Positions 37,126 to 47,954 of a stretch of 64,000 nt of DNA are shown piece by piece. The translations under genes were made by a program, and so were the position numbers. The notes under the pieces are model-generated. The model did no database searches, was not told the DNA's origin, and was given only the letters and a program-made list of their open reading frames with translations. Numbering within the stretch: the stretch's first letter is position 1; each line of letters begins with the position of its first letter. Origin of the DNA: Lepisosteus oculatus. Lineage: Eukaryota; Chordata; Actinopteri; Semionotiformes; Lepisosteidae. The DNA is taken from contig NC_090718.1 in the NCBI RefSeq assembly GCF_040954835.1, positions 11,733,532 through 11,797,531 on the forward strand. Direction: 5' to 3'.

Positions 37126-38599
37126 AGTTAAAGCAGGGTGTTAATCGGTTTCTAATACTACTCCGAGACGTTGTACCTGAAATGAACTTGATGGCTCGTC
37201 TGCGATTGGAACTGATCAAATAAAACCTGCAACCTGCAACTGCAAAGACATAGAAGTGAGAACTATATATTGAATAGCCGCATCATGGGTGGACTCTGAG
37301 TTTTCCTCCTCAGAGTTCAGCAGTAATAGTGGCTGACATAGTAGCCCATTGAAGAAAATACAAGTTTACATTGTACATACATTGTAAATCTGTGCATTTT
37401 AGCCTGTTGTATATGCGACTTGACAAGCCTTGTGATATAAAGGATGAACACATAATGTGAGTTTGTGGAAAACACCCTACATATCTCTCTGCTGTAGTTG
37501 TCTATTGTGAAAATAAGCTTCAATGTTACTGCTGCAGATGACTGGCCATTGTCTGTCTTGGAATAAATTTCACAGACCCACCCTGATGCAGCAGAAACAC
37601 CTTAAACAATGAGTATTAAACATGAAAAAAAAACAGCTTCAAATAAAACCTCAACTTCTTGCAAGATTAGGCAAGACAAGGCATATGGAATAAAATATAT
37701 TTGGCTTCTGTAAATGAAATGTTTAAAATGTTTATACAATTAATAAAACTTCATGAACAAAATAGTTTTTTCCTGTAAATTAAATAACTAAATGCATGAA
37801 CACAACAAAAGGGTGATGTTTTCCAGACATATTTAAACCTTTTCTTTGGTGTCTCACACAGTTTGAAAGAACTTTAAATCCCATTAAGATCGTTTTGAAT
37901 AGTGCATATAGTTAAGAGCGGGAGATGTGTGCAGTGGGTGACCTTGCTATGTTGAATCCTTTTCTTTTTTTATAAATGATACATTCTATTTGCAAAAATC
38001 CAGCCTTTACAACTTCTTAAAATCACGCTGTTAGCCAAACATCGAAATGCAGATTTTTCGTAGACCACGTGGCTTCTCACGCCGTAGTTTGTGTATTTAC
38101 AACGCACACGTGACAGAAAAAAAAGTTATTTTTCCCTCCGACCGTTTCTCCCCCTTGAGAAGCGAAGCCTTTCGCTAGCTACCCAATTAAACGCCCACGA
38201 CCCAGCCAATAGAGCTGCGACAGGCTTACTCCAGCCAGCGAATCTGCTAGCAGCCCAGCAAGCTGATGCAACAAGCTTGCAATAGGAGTCAATATTCTGC
38301 CGGGTGAAAGACTGTGTCCTTCCTCGTCTTCGAGAATTTAACTAGTCCCCCCTCGCCCTGGTGCTGAGAACACGCGTGCTTTTAAATGCATGCTATCGCA
38401 AAACCGTGCGTGACCACTCCCCCCAAAGTCTCCGTGTTCTGCACTGATGTACTGCTGACAGTAACTTTCTTTCATACACTTCCATAGAACAGCAGCCACC
38501 CTAGGCAGGCGGGGTGGGTTTTAATCCAAAGCATGAAAGAGAATCGATCTTGTCCACTTTCCAGTGTAGGACTGCTTAAAGTCCGTTAGCACTGGATGC

Positions 38600-38932
38600 C
38601 AATTCCCCAGCCGATGGCATTGCTCCTGCTATTAGCCCGCTATAGGCGACTATGTCGCCGAATCATTCTTAAGTGACAGCGACCGCGGAGGGATCCGAGC
38701 ATCCCCGGGTGACGCGGTTGGTTGCTGGGTGTGGGTGAGGAACTACTTTACGTTCCGGCAACTTTCATTCTTAACTCATCTGACAGCGAAGCAGCAGAGC
38801 ACTTTGCAAACTGTCCCGGATTATCCCAGGGAACAATGGCTTTTTAAACTTAGTGTCGCCACCCCGAGAAAACCGTGCTTTGCATCTGCAACGCACCCTC
38901 TACAAACAAACACGAAATTCTGCAAGAATGGA
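38600..38932 (+). promoter_or_regulatory. atf5: Presumed atf5 promoter and untranslated exon 1
   Basis: The stretch is CpG-richer than its surroundings (for example around 38680-38720) and ends at 38932 in a strong donor (GTGAGT at 38933). The 5' end of exon 1 is not defined; it must begin before 38836 to include uORF1. The next splice acceptor in phase with the reading frames is at 40677 (polypyrimidine run then CAG). The assignment rests on the exact fit of two uORFs, one of which is only formed by this splice. Confidence 0.6.
38836..38847 (+). CDS. atf5 uORF1 (three codons, MAF)
   Basis: ATG GCT TTT TAA in a strong start context (ACA before, G after). Mammalian ATF5 has a three-codon uORF1 at the same place in its leader. 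Ribosomes translate it and resume scanning; recharging with initiator tRNA during the following stretch decides which downstream start is used. About 80 bases separate its stop from the uORF2 start. Confidence 0.65.
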   Translation: MAF

Positions 38933-40858
38933 GTGAGTATAACCCGGGACGGATTTCTTTTTGTACACATGCTGCGTGAGGGATAGATTACCGCTACTGA
39001 ACCTTTCTCTGGTGATGTTATGTAGCGCACAGCTGAAAGATTAATTGCGATTCGAGCTGTGGCGCTGTACATCTGAATCTTTATTTGGGGGACGTTAAGT
39101 GGCAGTACAATATTCAGTGTTTGAAAAGTGTGTTGGAAAAGTTGAAAAACTTTTGATAGATTTGACACCATTCATTGAAAGGTTGTATTTGAAATAAAGC
39201 TTATTATTTTTTTTGCGATCGTAGCACGTGTAGTTTTTTGATTAAGTCTGTGAATTAATTTGAATTTGCCAAGCGATGCAGATATTAACAAAGTAACAGT
39301 GTATTGCACTTTGTAACTATAGCCGGGAGGTAGCTTGGTTTCATCAAAATAATGACTGATGGTGACAGTGGAGCACATGCTGATGATCGTCTTAATCCAC
39401 ATTAGAAGTCTTTACGTGCGGCTAATGTAATAGCCCTGCTGTTAAAATACCTGATTCTGACAAGTGCATAATGTGGAGTAAGTGAAAAGCAAACGACCCA
39501 TTTGTAACCTGGTGGTCCGCCGTACAAGTGACAGTAAGCAGTAATACTGTACTTCGCAACTCTGTGGCTCAGCAACAGATGTTCCCGGTTATAGAATTAC
39601 GCTGCGGTTCAGTATCGCATCATGCAGCAGTTAGGAATGCACCGTGTCTCGTCACAAAGAAGGGAGGAAAATCTATCTGATGGTTTCTGTTAGAAGGGGA
39701 TTGTCATTCTCGGCGGCCGTGACGAAATACATTACGTCGCACTCGCTCAACTTTGCTGTTCTGTTCTAGCAAAATGCACGCCTTTTTTTCCCTGTTGTAT
39801 TATTTCTGTCGCTATTAGCGTTATTCCTAGTTTAACTGTCGTTCCTTGTGTGTTACTATGAATACAGTAAAATGGTATGTGTCTATTACTTTGTTCTGTA
39901 ATTAACCCGAACGCACGTAGTTTTCCACTCGAGCGCTTTGCCAATGGGACAAGGAATCCTGCCGGGAAACTGCTGTGGTGTAGGCAGGCAAAACTGGAGC
40001 GTGATGATCTTGTGGTTTACCCCTTTAACTCGTGACTTGCTTGTAATTCTGCATGCCTTACAGTTTAACGGATGTTCTGGAGTCACGCCACTGGTGCCGG
40101 CTAATGTCTCAACAGCTTCGCACTGGATCCCACCTGACTTGACAGACTTGAAAGTCCAGGTGGAGATGACTGGGCTGTAACAAGCCAGAGGTGTGGGCAT
40201 GTGGGAGGGTGGCGCTTAGGGCATAGGCATGATTTCTGAATGTTCACGGTTTCCAGAGGAACTACCCTTATAGCTTTGGATTGAATTCACTCTCTTGGCC
40301 CCTGATTGCGAGTGACCCAACACCCAAAAAAAAAAGGCTCAGATAGCTGGGTTTAGGAGGGAGGGGCTATGCAGCTCAAGATATGTCCGGTCATTGGTCT
40401 GGTGAAGACCATATCTTGAACATTGTGTAGTTTTGAGAGGATGGCTTTCAAAGGCACTATATCAGATTCCTTCCTAGGGGCAGTTTTTTGGAGGAGAAAG
40501 CTAAGCAGCTCCTTCAAGAAGCCACATAGAATATGGCAGCAAACTCTGCAAAATGGATGTTGTTGTTGCTGATGTAATAGACACAGCTCTCACTTGCTCA
40601 GGTAGATAACATGGCAGGGCTGTCTCATAAAGCTCTCCTGGATTCTCTTTTTGTCCGTCTGTCTCTCTCTCTCCCAGGTCTCACAATGCTCCCTCAGCTC
40701 TGTCCTCCGTGGCTCATCTGCGCAGCTCTGGTACATCGCATCCGTTCGGAGTCCTGAATCGAAATCCAAGGAATGATGGCGACGTCGGCTGCTCACTGGA
40801 AAGTGAGCCCCCTCGGCTGCCCGGCAGACCACCTTGCTCTGCCTCTCCCACAGGCTAA
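38928..40858 (+). CDS. atf5 uORF2, spliced, overlapping the main start
   Basis: The start codon at 38928-38930 is followed by two bases and a GTGAGT donor. Splicing to 40678 gives ATG GAG TCT CAC AAT and an open frame of 61 codons (MESHNAPSALSSV...), stopping at TAA 40856-40858. This passes the main atf5 start at 40773 in another frame by 86 bases. An inhibitory overlapping uORF2 of about 59 codons is the known key element of ATF5 translational control in mammals: it is used in unstressed cells and bypassed when eIF2 is phosphorylated. Exons: 38928-38932 and 40678-40858. Confidence 0.65.
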
Positions 40859-42992
40859 CGCCAGCCAATCCCAGGGAAGGAGGGGGGAGGAGTCAGCCGA
40901 GAGCCAGCACTTAATTGGTGAGTTCCGGTGAGGCGATTTTTGTTGGTTCCCTCCACCCCCACCCCCACATTACAGGTGTCAACGCTCCAGCATGAGGAGA
41001 CGATCCCAATCGGACCTGTGAGAAAGGCGAATTGATGGACCCTGTGCTGTGAGACGGCAGTTTTTGTGTGTTCCGAACGCGCAAGGTACCGAAGGTCTAC
41101 GCTCGTTTATCTAATTGATTTTTTATATTGCATGTCTGCTTGTCAAAAAATGGAAAATGTTATACTTATCATTAGTTGAGGGAGGGCACTGTCTGCCGTT
41201 ACGTGGAACACCACCGTTATTTATCACCCAACCGAAGGCGCAGAAGACTAGGAAACCTTCGCCTAGTTGTCGATGTCATCTTCTTTTCATGTGTTTTGCA
41301 GGTGATGGTCTGACCGACTGGATGACGGAAAAAGTGGATTTCTCCTCTTACCTCCCTCCCTCTCACTCCTCCCCCTCCCCCAACCCCTCCCTTCCCCCCT
41401 CCCCCCCCCACCAACATGATGTCCAGGTGCCCTCCGACCTGGAGGTCATGACCTCCCTGCTGCAGGAAGAGCTGGCGCAGCTGGAGGATTACTTCCTGTC
41501 AGAGACGGAACCGGAGAAAATGGAGAAAGCCGACAAAGCGCCTCTCCCAGCGGGGCCCCAGTCTTACTACCAGTTGCCCTATACCGCTTACAGCTCCGGT
41601 CAGCCGGAGTCCAGCCCACTTCTCGTTACTCTGGCAACTGGGGAGCTTGACCTCCTGAGCTTCTGCGGCGGCCCCATTGGCCGACCCAAAACACCTAGAC
41701 CCGCCCCTTACAGCTGCGGCCACCCAGCTGGCAGTGGCGGTCGTAAGAGAGCCTCAGACAGTGGAAGGGTAGACGACAGATTGGATAATAGCATCTGGAA
41801 CGGCAAAGGAAATAACTCAGGAACTCCGGGGGTGGCCCTTAGCTACTGCTTCATAGTGGACGACGTGGACAACAGGGTGGTTGGGGAGGAGTACTGTCAT
41901 GATAGCACAGCGGGAGCTAGGAAAGACAGCACGTTGCTGAAAGAGGAAGAGAATTACTGTTTTGCGGAAGATGTCACTAGTGGGGTTAAGGTCGTTGGGG
42001 CGTATTGTCTAGGAGGCGCGCTGGAGAACGCCCACAAGAAAGGGGGGCAGCTGTTTTATGGGTCGAAGGAGGGCGGCGGCAGGAACGATGGCACTGAGGC
42101 AGAAAAACTGGGTGACGGTAGAGGCAGCGACCTGCTAGAAATAGTCGGCAGGGAGGCGGGCGGCGAGCCCTGTTTCGCGGAGGTCGCGGCGACGGGAGAG
42201 CCCTACGGCAGCTTCCTGGAGGCGGCCGCCCAGTCCGCGAGAGACGGGGAATTGGGGGCTGGAGGCCAGCACGAGGGGTTTGCCTTCGCTGGCTTCCTGG
42301 GAGAGCAGGCGTTAGGGGGAGAGGGGGAAGAGGAAGGGGGATTGGTGGGGGCGGAGCCAGTGTCTCCCCCCCCCAGAGCAGCGTGGGTCTCAGCAGGAGT
42401 CAGAGGGGCACAGGAAGAGGACCCCGATGTCAAGTCAGAGCCAGAAACTGCCACCGGTGAACCCAGGAATGGAGAACGCAAGCAGAAGAAAAGGGATCAG
42501 AACAAGACTGCCGCTCACAGGTAGGTCTCCTTTGGAACATCTTGGTTGTGCCTTCTGTGGTCTCAACTACCAAGACGGCTGAGGATTTCGGCCTTGAAAC
42601 GGTCTGAATTAGTCACGCCCGCACCTTACAGCTGACCGATCCTGTGTGAAGCCATTTTTGACATTAACAAGATGACAACCATGACCGTGCCTGACCGGAC
42701 TTACGTGGCTTCTTCTTTGAGAGCCGGCGACCCCCCGCCAGCCGGAGGTCGCGGGGTGTCGGGTCCGGTTAGGAACGCTCACGTGTCTCGGGTTTTCCGC
42801 GCCAGGTACCGGCAGCGCAAGAGAGCGGAGCTGGACAGCCTGGAAGAGGAGCTGAGGGGGCTGGAAGGCAGGAACCGAGAGCTGCGGGACAAGGCCGAGT
42901 CTGTGGAGAGAGAGATCCAGTACGTCAAAGACCTGCTCATCGAAGTCTACAAGGCACGCAGCCAGCGCCTCAAGCAAGACACCAGCGCCTGA
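40773..42992 (+). CDS. atf5: atf5: ATF4/ATF5-type bZIP transcription factor
   Basis: Nuclear transcription factor of the integrated and mitochondrial stress responses. Coding exons 40773-40917, 41302-42520 and 42806-42992 join to 516 residues. [14 protein letters not shown] (about 49-62) matches human ATF5 [32 protein letters not shown] matches EAMASLLKKELEQMEDFF. The basic region [20 protein letters not shown] ends near 462, and the zipper and end ([20 protein letters not shown], then ARSQR) are nearly identical to ATF5. The last intron splits the basic region at AHR/YRQ. Two adjacent ATGs exist (40773 and 40776); the second has the better context, which would give 515 residues. The protein is much longer than human ATF5 (282) because of an expanded acidic/Gly-rich middle. 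Reading through the exon 3 donor would end after one codon and lose the zipper, so splicing is required. Confidence 0.92.
41844..42200 (+). repeat. atf5: Degenerate YCF repeats within the atf5 activation region
   Basis: Residues 230-247 ([18 protein letters not shown]) and 267-284 ([18 protein letters not shown]) share the pattern YCF-x2-D-x6-VVG-x2-YC with identical length; a weaker third copy begins [13 protein letters not shown] near residue 339. They lie inside the middle part that human ATF5 lacks. They may be short activation or protein-binding motifs; that is inference. Confidence 0.6.
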
Positions 42993-44780
42993 CACCCCGG
43001 AACAAGGGGCACCCAGCTTTAAACACCAAGAAAACCAAGGACCTAGAGTGTCAAGGGGGGGCAGGAGACTGTAGGTGATTCTTCCCTTTTTTTGTTGTTG
43101 CGTTATTGATTTCAGTCTGTCGGCTCCAAAACACAATTTGACGGTCCTTCTTGTGTCACCTCTGATGCCATCCAATAATATTTATTGGTAAAGAGAAAAA
43201 GAAAAACTGATTACATCCATTAGCACTGTGAAACTGACAATCTCTGGCGTCTTGGAACTTGTTATAAGGTCTTGAAACGCATTGCTTTTTCTTATAATTA
43301 TGAAACCGTACAGTTTGTGTTTTGGTGTCGCTTTGAAAAGATTTACATTTGTCTTTTGTTGCTATACCTTTGCGTTATATTGGATGGGACACATAAGTCT
43401 AATTTTTGAAAACATTTTGCTTTTATTTCTGAAGACTGATTTAAAATGTTGTATTTCATTCTTTATTAATTCATGAATCAGAATACATTTAATTGACATT
43501 GAAGCTAAGAAAATGTGTTCATGTCAAAGGAGGGAGAGACTTCTTTGATGTTTTTTAACTTGCAGTTACCATAGTTAAAGAAGACCATGTTTGCAAAGTG
43601 GTGCAACAATGAGTAAAAATAAATATACCATTTACAAAACCTCATACAATAAATTTCTAAATATGCACTTCATAGCAATTGCAGGCTTATCGTATACAAG
43701 TTAATCACTCTTCTTTGGCTGAAGTAGCCAAAGTTAGATAGTATTTATAGGTTACAAGAATTATAGGTTGCATCCCAGGACAACTTCAAAAGTCACATAG
43801 ATTTCTGTATTCTGCATGGCACCCCTGACTGCCAACAGTAGTGAACGTTTAAGCGCCTCGGGGCAACCTTGTTGTGAAAGGCGCTATATAAACATAAATT
43901 GAATTGAACGTTTTGGAGTTTTGTGAATGGCACAACACTGATAAGTGTGTACAGATCTACACCAGCTCTTGTACAAAAAGTCTGCTTAAAGACTTCCCAC
44001 TCTCCCCCAATACCCAAATCTGAATCTGCTCTTCACACAGGGATTCCTTTGTAAAAGAAACTTGATGTCACTGCTGCACAAAAGGCGTGCTTATCTGCTG
44101 ACTGCTGCTTTTACATACTGCTCCTAATACCCTTTTCCCCCTGCTGTGGAAGCAAATTAGAATACTCTTCGAATTGTGTCTTTTTAATATTGCAAGGAAA
44201 GAGCTGTTGATCTTCTTTGGCTGTTTTTATTCCTGACTAGTGCTTTTGTGAAGTGTAGCTCTGCTTGACGAGATGCAGCATCCTGGGTTTTTTTTTCCCC
44301 ATCATTTTATTAGCACTACTATTGTTAATACCTTTAGGCAGCATGGCTATAAGCTTGCTATGGCATTCTGCAGTGGCTCTTGTAATGCTGGGAAGAGCCT
44401 TTTAATAGCTTTTTTCTTTTTCTTGCACTCGATGCATGAAGTGCTCGTTTATTTCTTAGTAATCACGGAGGGGAGACCAGGAAGCTGCATCGTTTAATTT
44501 ACGCGTTGACACATCTCGGCGATGTACAATCAGCTAGTTACATAGCATTCGTGTATCCAGTTTTGTCTCATCTTGTTCTGTGTTTCGAGAGGTCTGTATT
44601 GGGCCAAATATCTGAGCTTAATATATAATGTATCCAAGGTTGTCATGTTGATATAGCAGGGAATTACGAGGTGCTATCAGTACACTGATTTTGTATCGGC
44701 AAGTGTTGTAACTTAGTCATCTCTCTGCTTTGTTTGAACTTGTTAATCCTGTCATCTAAATAAAGTGATTTGTATCTCTG
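42993..44780 (+). other. atf5: atf5 3' UTR and polyadenylation signals
   Basis: After the TGA at 42990-42992, AATAAA occurs at 43618-43623 and at 44759-44764 (CTAAATAAAGTG). Either could end the transcript, giving 3' UTRs of about 0.65 or 1.8 kb. A LINE/SINE tail (AGCGCCTCGGGGCAACCTTG ... GGCGCTATATAAACATAAAT) is embedded at about 43850-43910. Confidence 0.45.
43850..43912 (+). mobile_element. 3' tail of a retroelement
   Basis: GCCTCGGGGCAACCTTGTTG, then GGCGCTATATAAA and ATTGAATTGAA, is a familiar 3' end of fish retroelements. Only about 60 bp are present. Confidence 0.5.
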
Positions 44781-47749
44781 TTACTGAACGCGTTTTCAGT
44801 CTTCACTTTAAGAGCCTGAGCATCCCACTGATATTGATGTTTGACATTACTGGGAAGTGGAGCACACAGTTGAGAGAAAGGTTGTATCTTTCTGGTTTAG
44901 TGCGTGCAAGAAAATGATTACAAATAACTGAATCTTTACAAACAATATTGATATTCAAGCAGACATGTTTTTCAACTGTGGTATACACAAAGTTGCATTG
45001 CTGTTTAAATTATCTTCTAGTGTTTTTAAAACAATGCACCTATATCGCTGACTACAGTTTCAGCAACACAAAGAGTCGTGTTGCTGGAGGACTGGAGCTT
45101 GGTGAGGTGCTTCTGTGCTACCAGAAAACACCGCTCAGCTCTGGTGGGTGGCAGAGAGAAACTCTCCAAGGTGAGGCCCTGTGGGAGAAGTGCTTCTGGG
45201 AGCAAACACAGTGCGACTTTGTAAACTGTCAAAGCCTAACACCCAACATACAATACTGAACAAGAAGGACACAGAGGTAAAAGTGTTCTGCACACATTTG
45301 CATTCCTACCATTCCAGAGAAAGACAGATTGCAGACACACGCTTACATAAACTGCATTGGAAAACTATCTGGTGGCTTCCTATAACACACCACAGGTTTA
45401 ACATAAAGAGTGTAACCTGAGATTAGTCCTTGATTTAACTTTTTTTAAAATTTGGTACGCAAAATCATTTCCTGCCCTGTTTCTAAAATCCGTTAAGAAA
45501 GTGAGTCACGCAACTTTGGCTTTTGGTATCTCTTTGGTCAAAGTCATTATTTTAATCTGCTTTATGAGTTGATTGTGAACGTGTTTTCAACATAGACTGT
45601 AAAATGTGAACCAGTCCCCCCCTTCCCTTCCAAATTAGTGTTGCTTTGTCAACGTGTGTGTTGAGGGAGATTGGAGCAGAGAGACAGCAGCACTAAACTC
45701 CAGAGGTCCGGGCTATACCTCACCTTAACGGTTTCACCTAACTACAGTGACTTCGGAGACAGAGACTAGAACACTCATCCCTTGAATGCAAATGTGTCAG
45801 CGGTTAATTCATGTTTCAGTAGGGAAACACTTGGTTCCTGCAGCAAGAAAAATGTGCAGTTATTCGCAGATTTTAGATGCTCATCTTGGTTTAGGTTGAG
45901 ACCACATAGCGGTCAGGAAGTCGCGTTATTTTGATTGGTAAGGCAGATAAGCAAAAACGAAGCTGTTGAGCACAACCTTGACAACAAAACCCTGTGTGCA
46001 TCTGTTTTTTTTTTTTAATTTTAGATCAGTGAAAAGGGTTCTCCAGTGTCTGGAGTTGTTTTGTAAAGCTAAAGCAAGCACATTTGTGCCCCTCCTGGAT
46101 AAAGCTGCAGGTGTTATTTGATGTAGAGGATGTTTTTATGTTGAAGGATATGTAATATAAGCAAGTGTGCTGATCATGGGGTTGCAGGGTAGTGCAGTGG
46201 TGTTATGTGACGGAAGCACATTTTAAAAGAAAAGGTGTAAAAAGGACAGCTTTTAACACTATCTTGCTAAGTGGTTCTATATTTTTAACCAACCATAAAA
46301 ATATATTAATCACATATATTATACAATTTACATTATCTATAAACAGTTATGATATAGTAACATATCCATAAGACATAACAGATAAGGTTATATTTAATAT
46401 TTATATGATATATAAATATATAAATCACATCAATTATTTTTACATGAGTTTATATGACTTAAAATACTGTATGAGTTTTGTGTCACAAAAGATCCTGAGA
46501 ACGTTTCTAGAATTAAGGCATTTTTGCTTTTATTTGCTCTTAACTACTTTTCACAAAGTGCCTGATATAAAGGCCAAGCTTAAACCTTTTCCCACAGCTG
46601 TAGTAAAAGCACTGTTTTTCTGCCAGTTTCTGTTTACATGATATAGGTGCATTTAGACCAGCGTCAAATTAGAAGGCCTGACCCACCTGATAGTCACAAA
46701 TCCCGGACCCGAGACTGGATTTCCTTGGCATGTAACTTCTGTTGGGCGGAAATCTATCTATGGAAAACACGTGAAGATGTCATAAGCTATATATATAGAC
46801 ATCAAGGGAGAGGTCTGCTGGATCTGAGGGAAGGAGACCATGTTTAACCCAAGCATTCACAACTCTGTGCCATCTGGAGGCTGTGGCGTCTGCAGGTTTC
46901 TGTTCTGCCTAAACAGTCAGCTGGCTAATAGATCAAATCATTGTTTTAACTAGACCGACAGCCCCCCCTCACTTTAGGCTCTGGTTAAATTGGTTTAACT
47001 ATATTTGCACGTCTGCTGCTTGTTGCAAATGAAATAACTTTTAATAATGACAAACCAATAAATGCTGAGAATGAAGCACTAGATTACATGAACTTCACAA
47101 TTTGTGGAGCAACATTTCGAAGGGAAAATGGAAGTCATACCTTTGTGACAGAGGAATAGGGTATAACTTCACTGATAATCTCTTAATCAGCAGTCACAGC
47201 ACCCACAGTGTCCAGTTGCCTCCCTGTCCCCAGACTCATTTCCAGCTCATTTTCTGGATTCCCTGTTGCATATCAAGTCCGGGCCAGTTCTATAGCACAA
47301 ACCAGTACCACATTCTCCTTAGAGAAGATCAGGTACATAATACAGGAGATACAGTGGCTCTGAGCTTCACACTAGGTTTCCCCATATCACGTGCAATAGT
47401 ACCTTTCCCCTGCACAGCAGTGGCTTGTGAAGAGTACTGAAAAATAAACAAGTGGTGCACAATAGAAACACAGTATGTATAAAACAGCCAGCTGACCTCA
47501 TGCAAAGCTCTGAGCTTGTCCTGTTCTCAGAGCTCTTTGAAGCTCAGACTTACAGATCTTGCACGTCCTGATGGATTCTCCTGCAAGTTCTTTTCTGAGC
47601 TGTGTCTAGCAATATTACAAATATAAAGTACAGTATTCTCATATAATTTGTAGTCAAATTAGTGTCTTTATATTCCTCCCCATCAAACATAAAGGTGAAT
47701 CCAGTAAAATGCAGGACGAGACTGAAACTATATTAGGGTAAAAAAAATC
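44781..47749. other. Intergenic region between atf5 and stk36 (convergent genes)
   Basis: No exon was recognised. A LINE remnant is at 45335-45415, a very AT-rich stretch at about 46280-46440, and short SINE-like scraps near 46185. Both flanking genes end toward this region, so no promoter is expected. Confidence 0.55.
45335..45415 (+). mobile_element. LINE ORF2 fragment
   Basis: The plus strand reads LHKLHWKTIWWLPITHHRFN, recalling the common LINE stretch LHWLPIxxRIxFKxLLL. It is about 80 bp long and isolated. Confidence 0.4.
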
Positions 47750-47755
47750 TTTATT
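47750..47755 (-). terminator. stk36: stk36 polyadenylation signal
   Basis: TTTATT on the plus strand is AATAAA on the minus strand, 200 bp after the stk36 stop codon. It is the first canonical hexamer seen downstream. Confidence 0.5.
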
Positions 47756-47954
47756 CCAAATAAAGTCGTAACAAAGTCTACGTTTGAAAAGATTACAAAA
47801 TATGTCAAATCTTTCTAATATACATCCAATAAATAATAATGTATAAGCATTTGGAACAAGAGAATTCAGTTGTCCTCAAGTTTCTTGAGCTTGAACTACC
47901 GAAACCTGAGCAGATACATTTTTTTATGGACTTTCTTTAGATTTCTTACACATT

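Larger units (their letters stand above)
29331..38600. other. Intergenic region between the B7-like gene and atf5
   Basis: I see no convincing exon. Contents: a LINE RT-like remnant at about 30865-31020, a near-full-length 5S-derived SINE at 34661-35228, a SINE-like element at 35925-36135 on the minus strand, and three TAGCAAC motifs at 36990-37122. Open frames here up to about 115 codons (for example 31143-31487) have no family resemblance or splice context. Confidence 0.55.

Noticed and set aside
41115..41301. Upstream extension of the big atf5 open frame (starts at 41115)
   Set aside because: It crosses a good splice acceptor at 41301; the exon at 40678-40917 supplies the phase-matched start.
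42672..42805. ATG at 42672 as start of a separate small bZIP protein
   Set aside because: The segment before 42806 is intronic; joining 42520 to 42806 restores the unbroken basic region AAHRYRQRKR.
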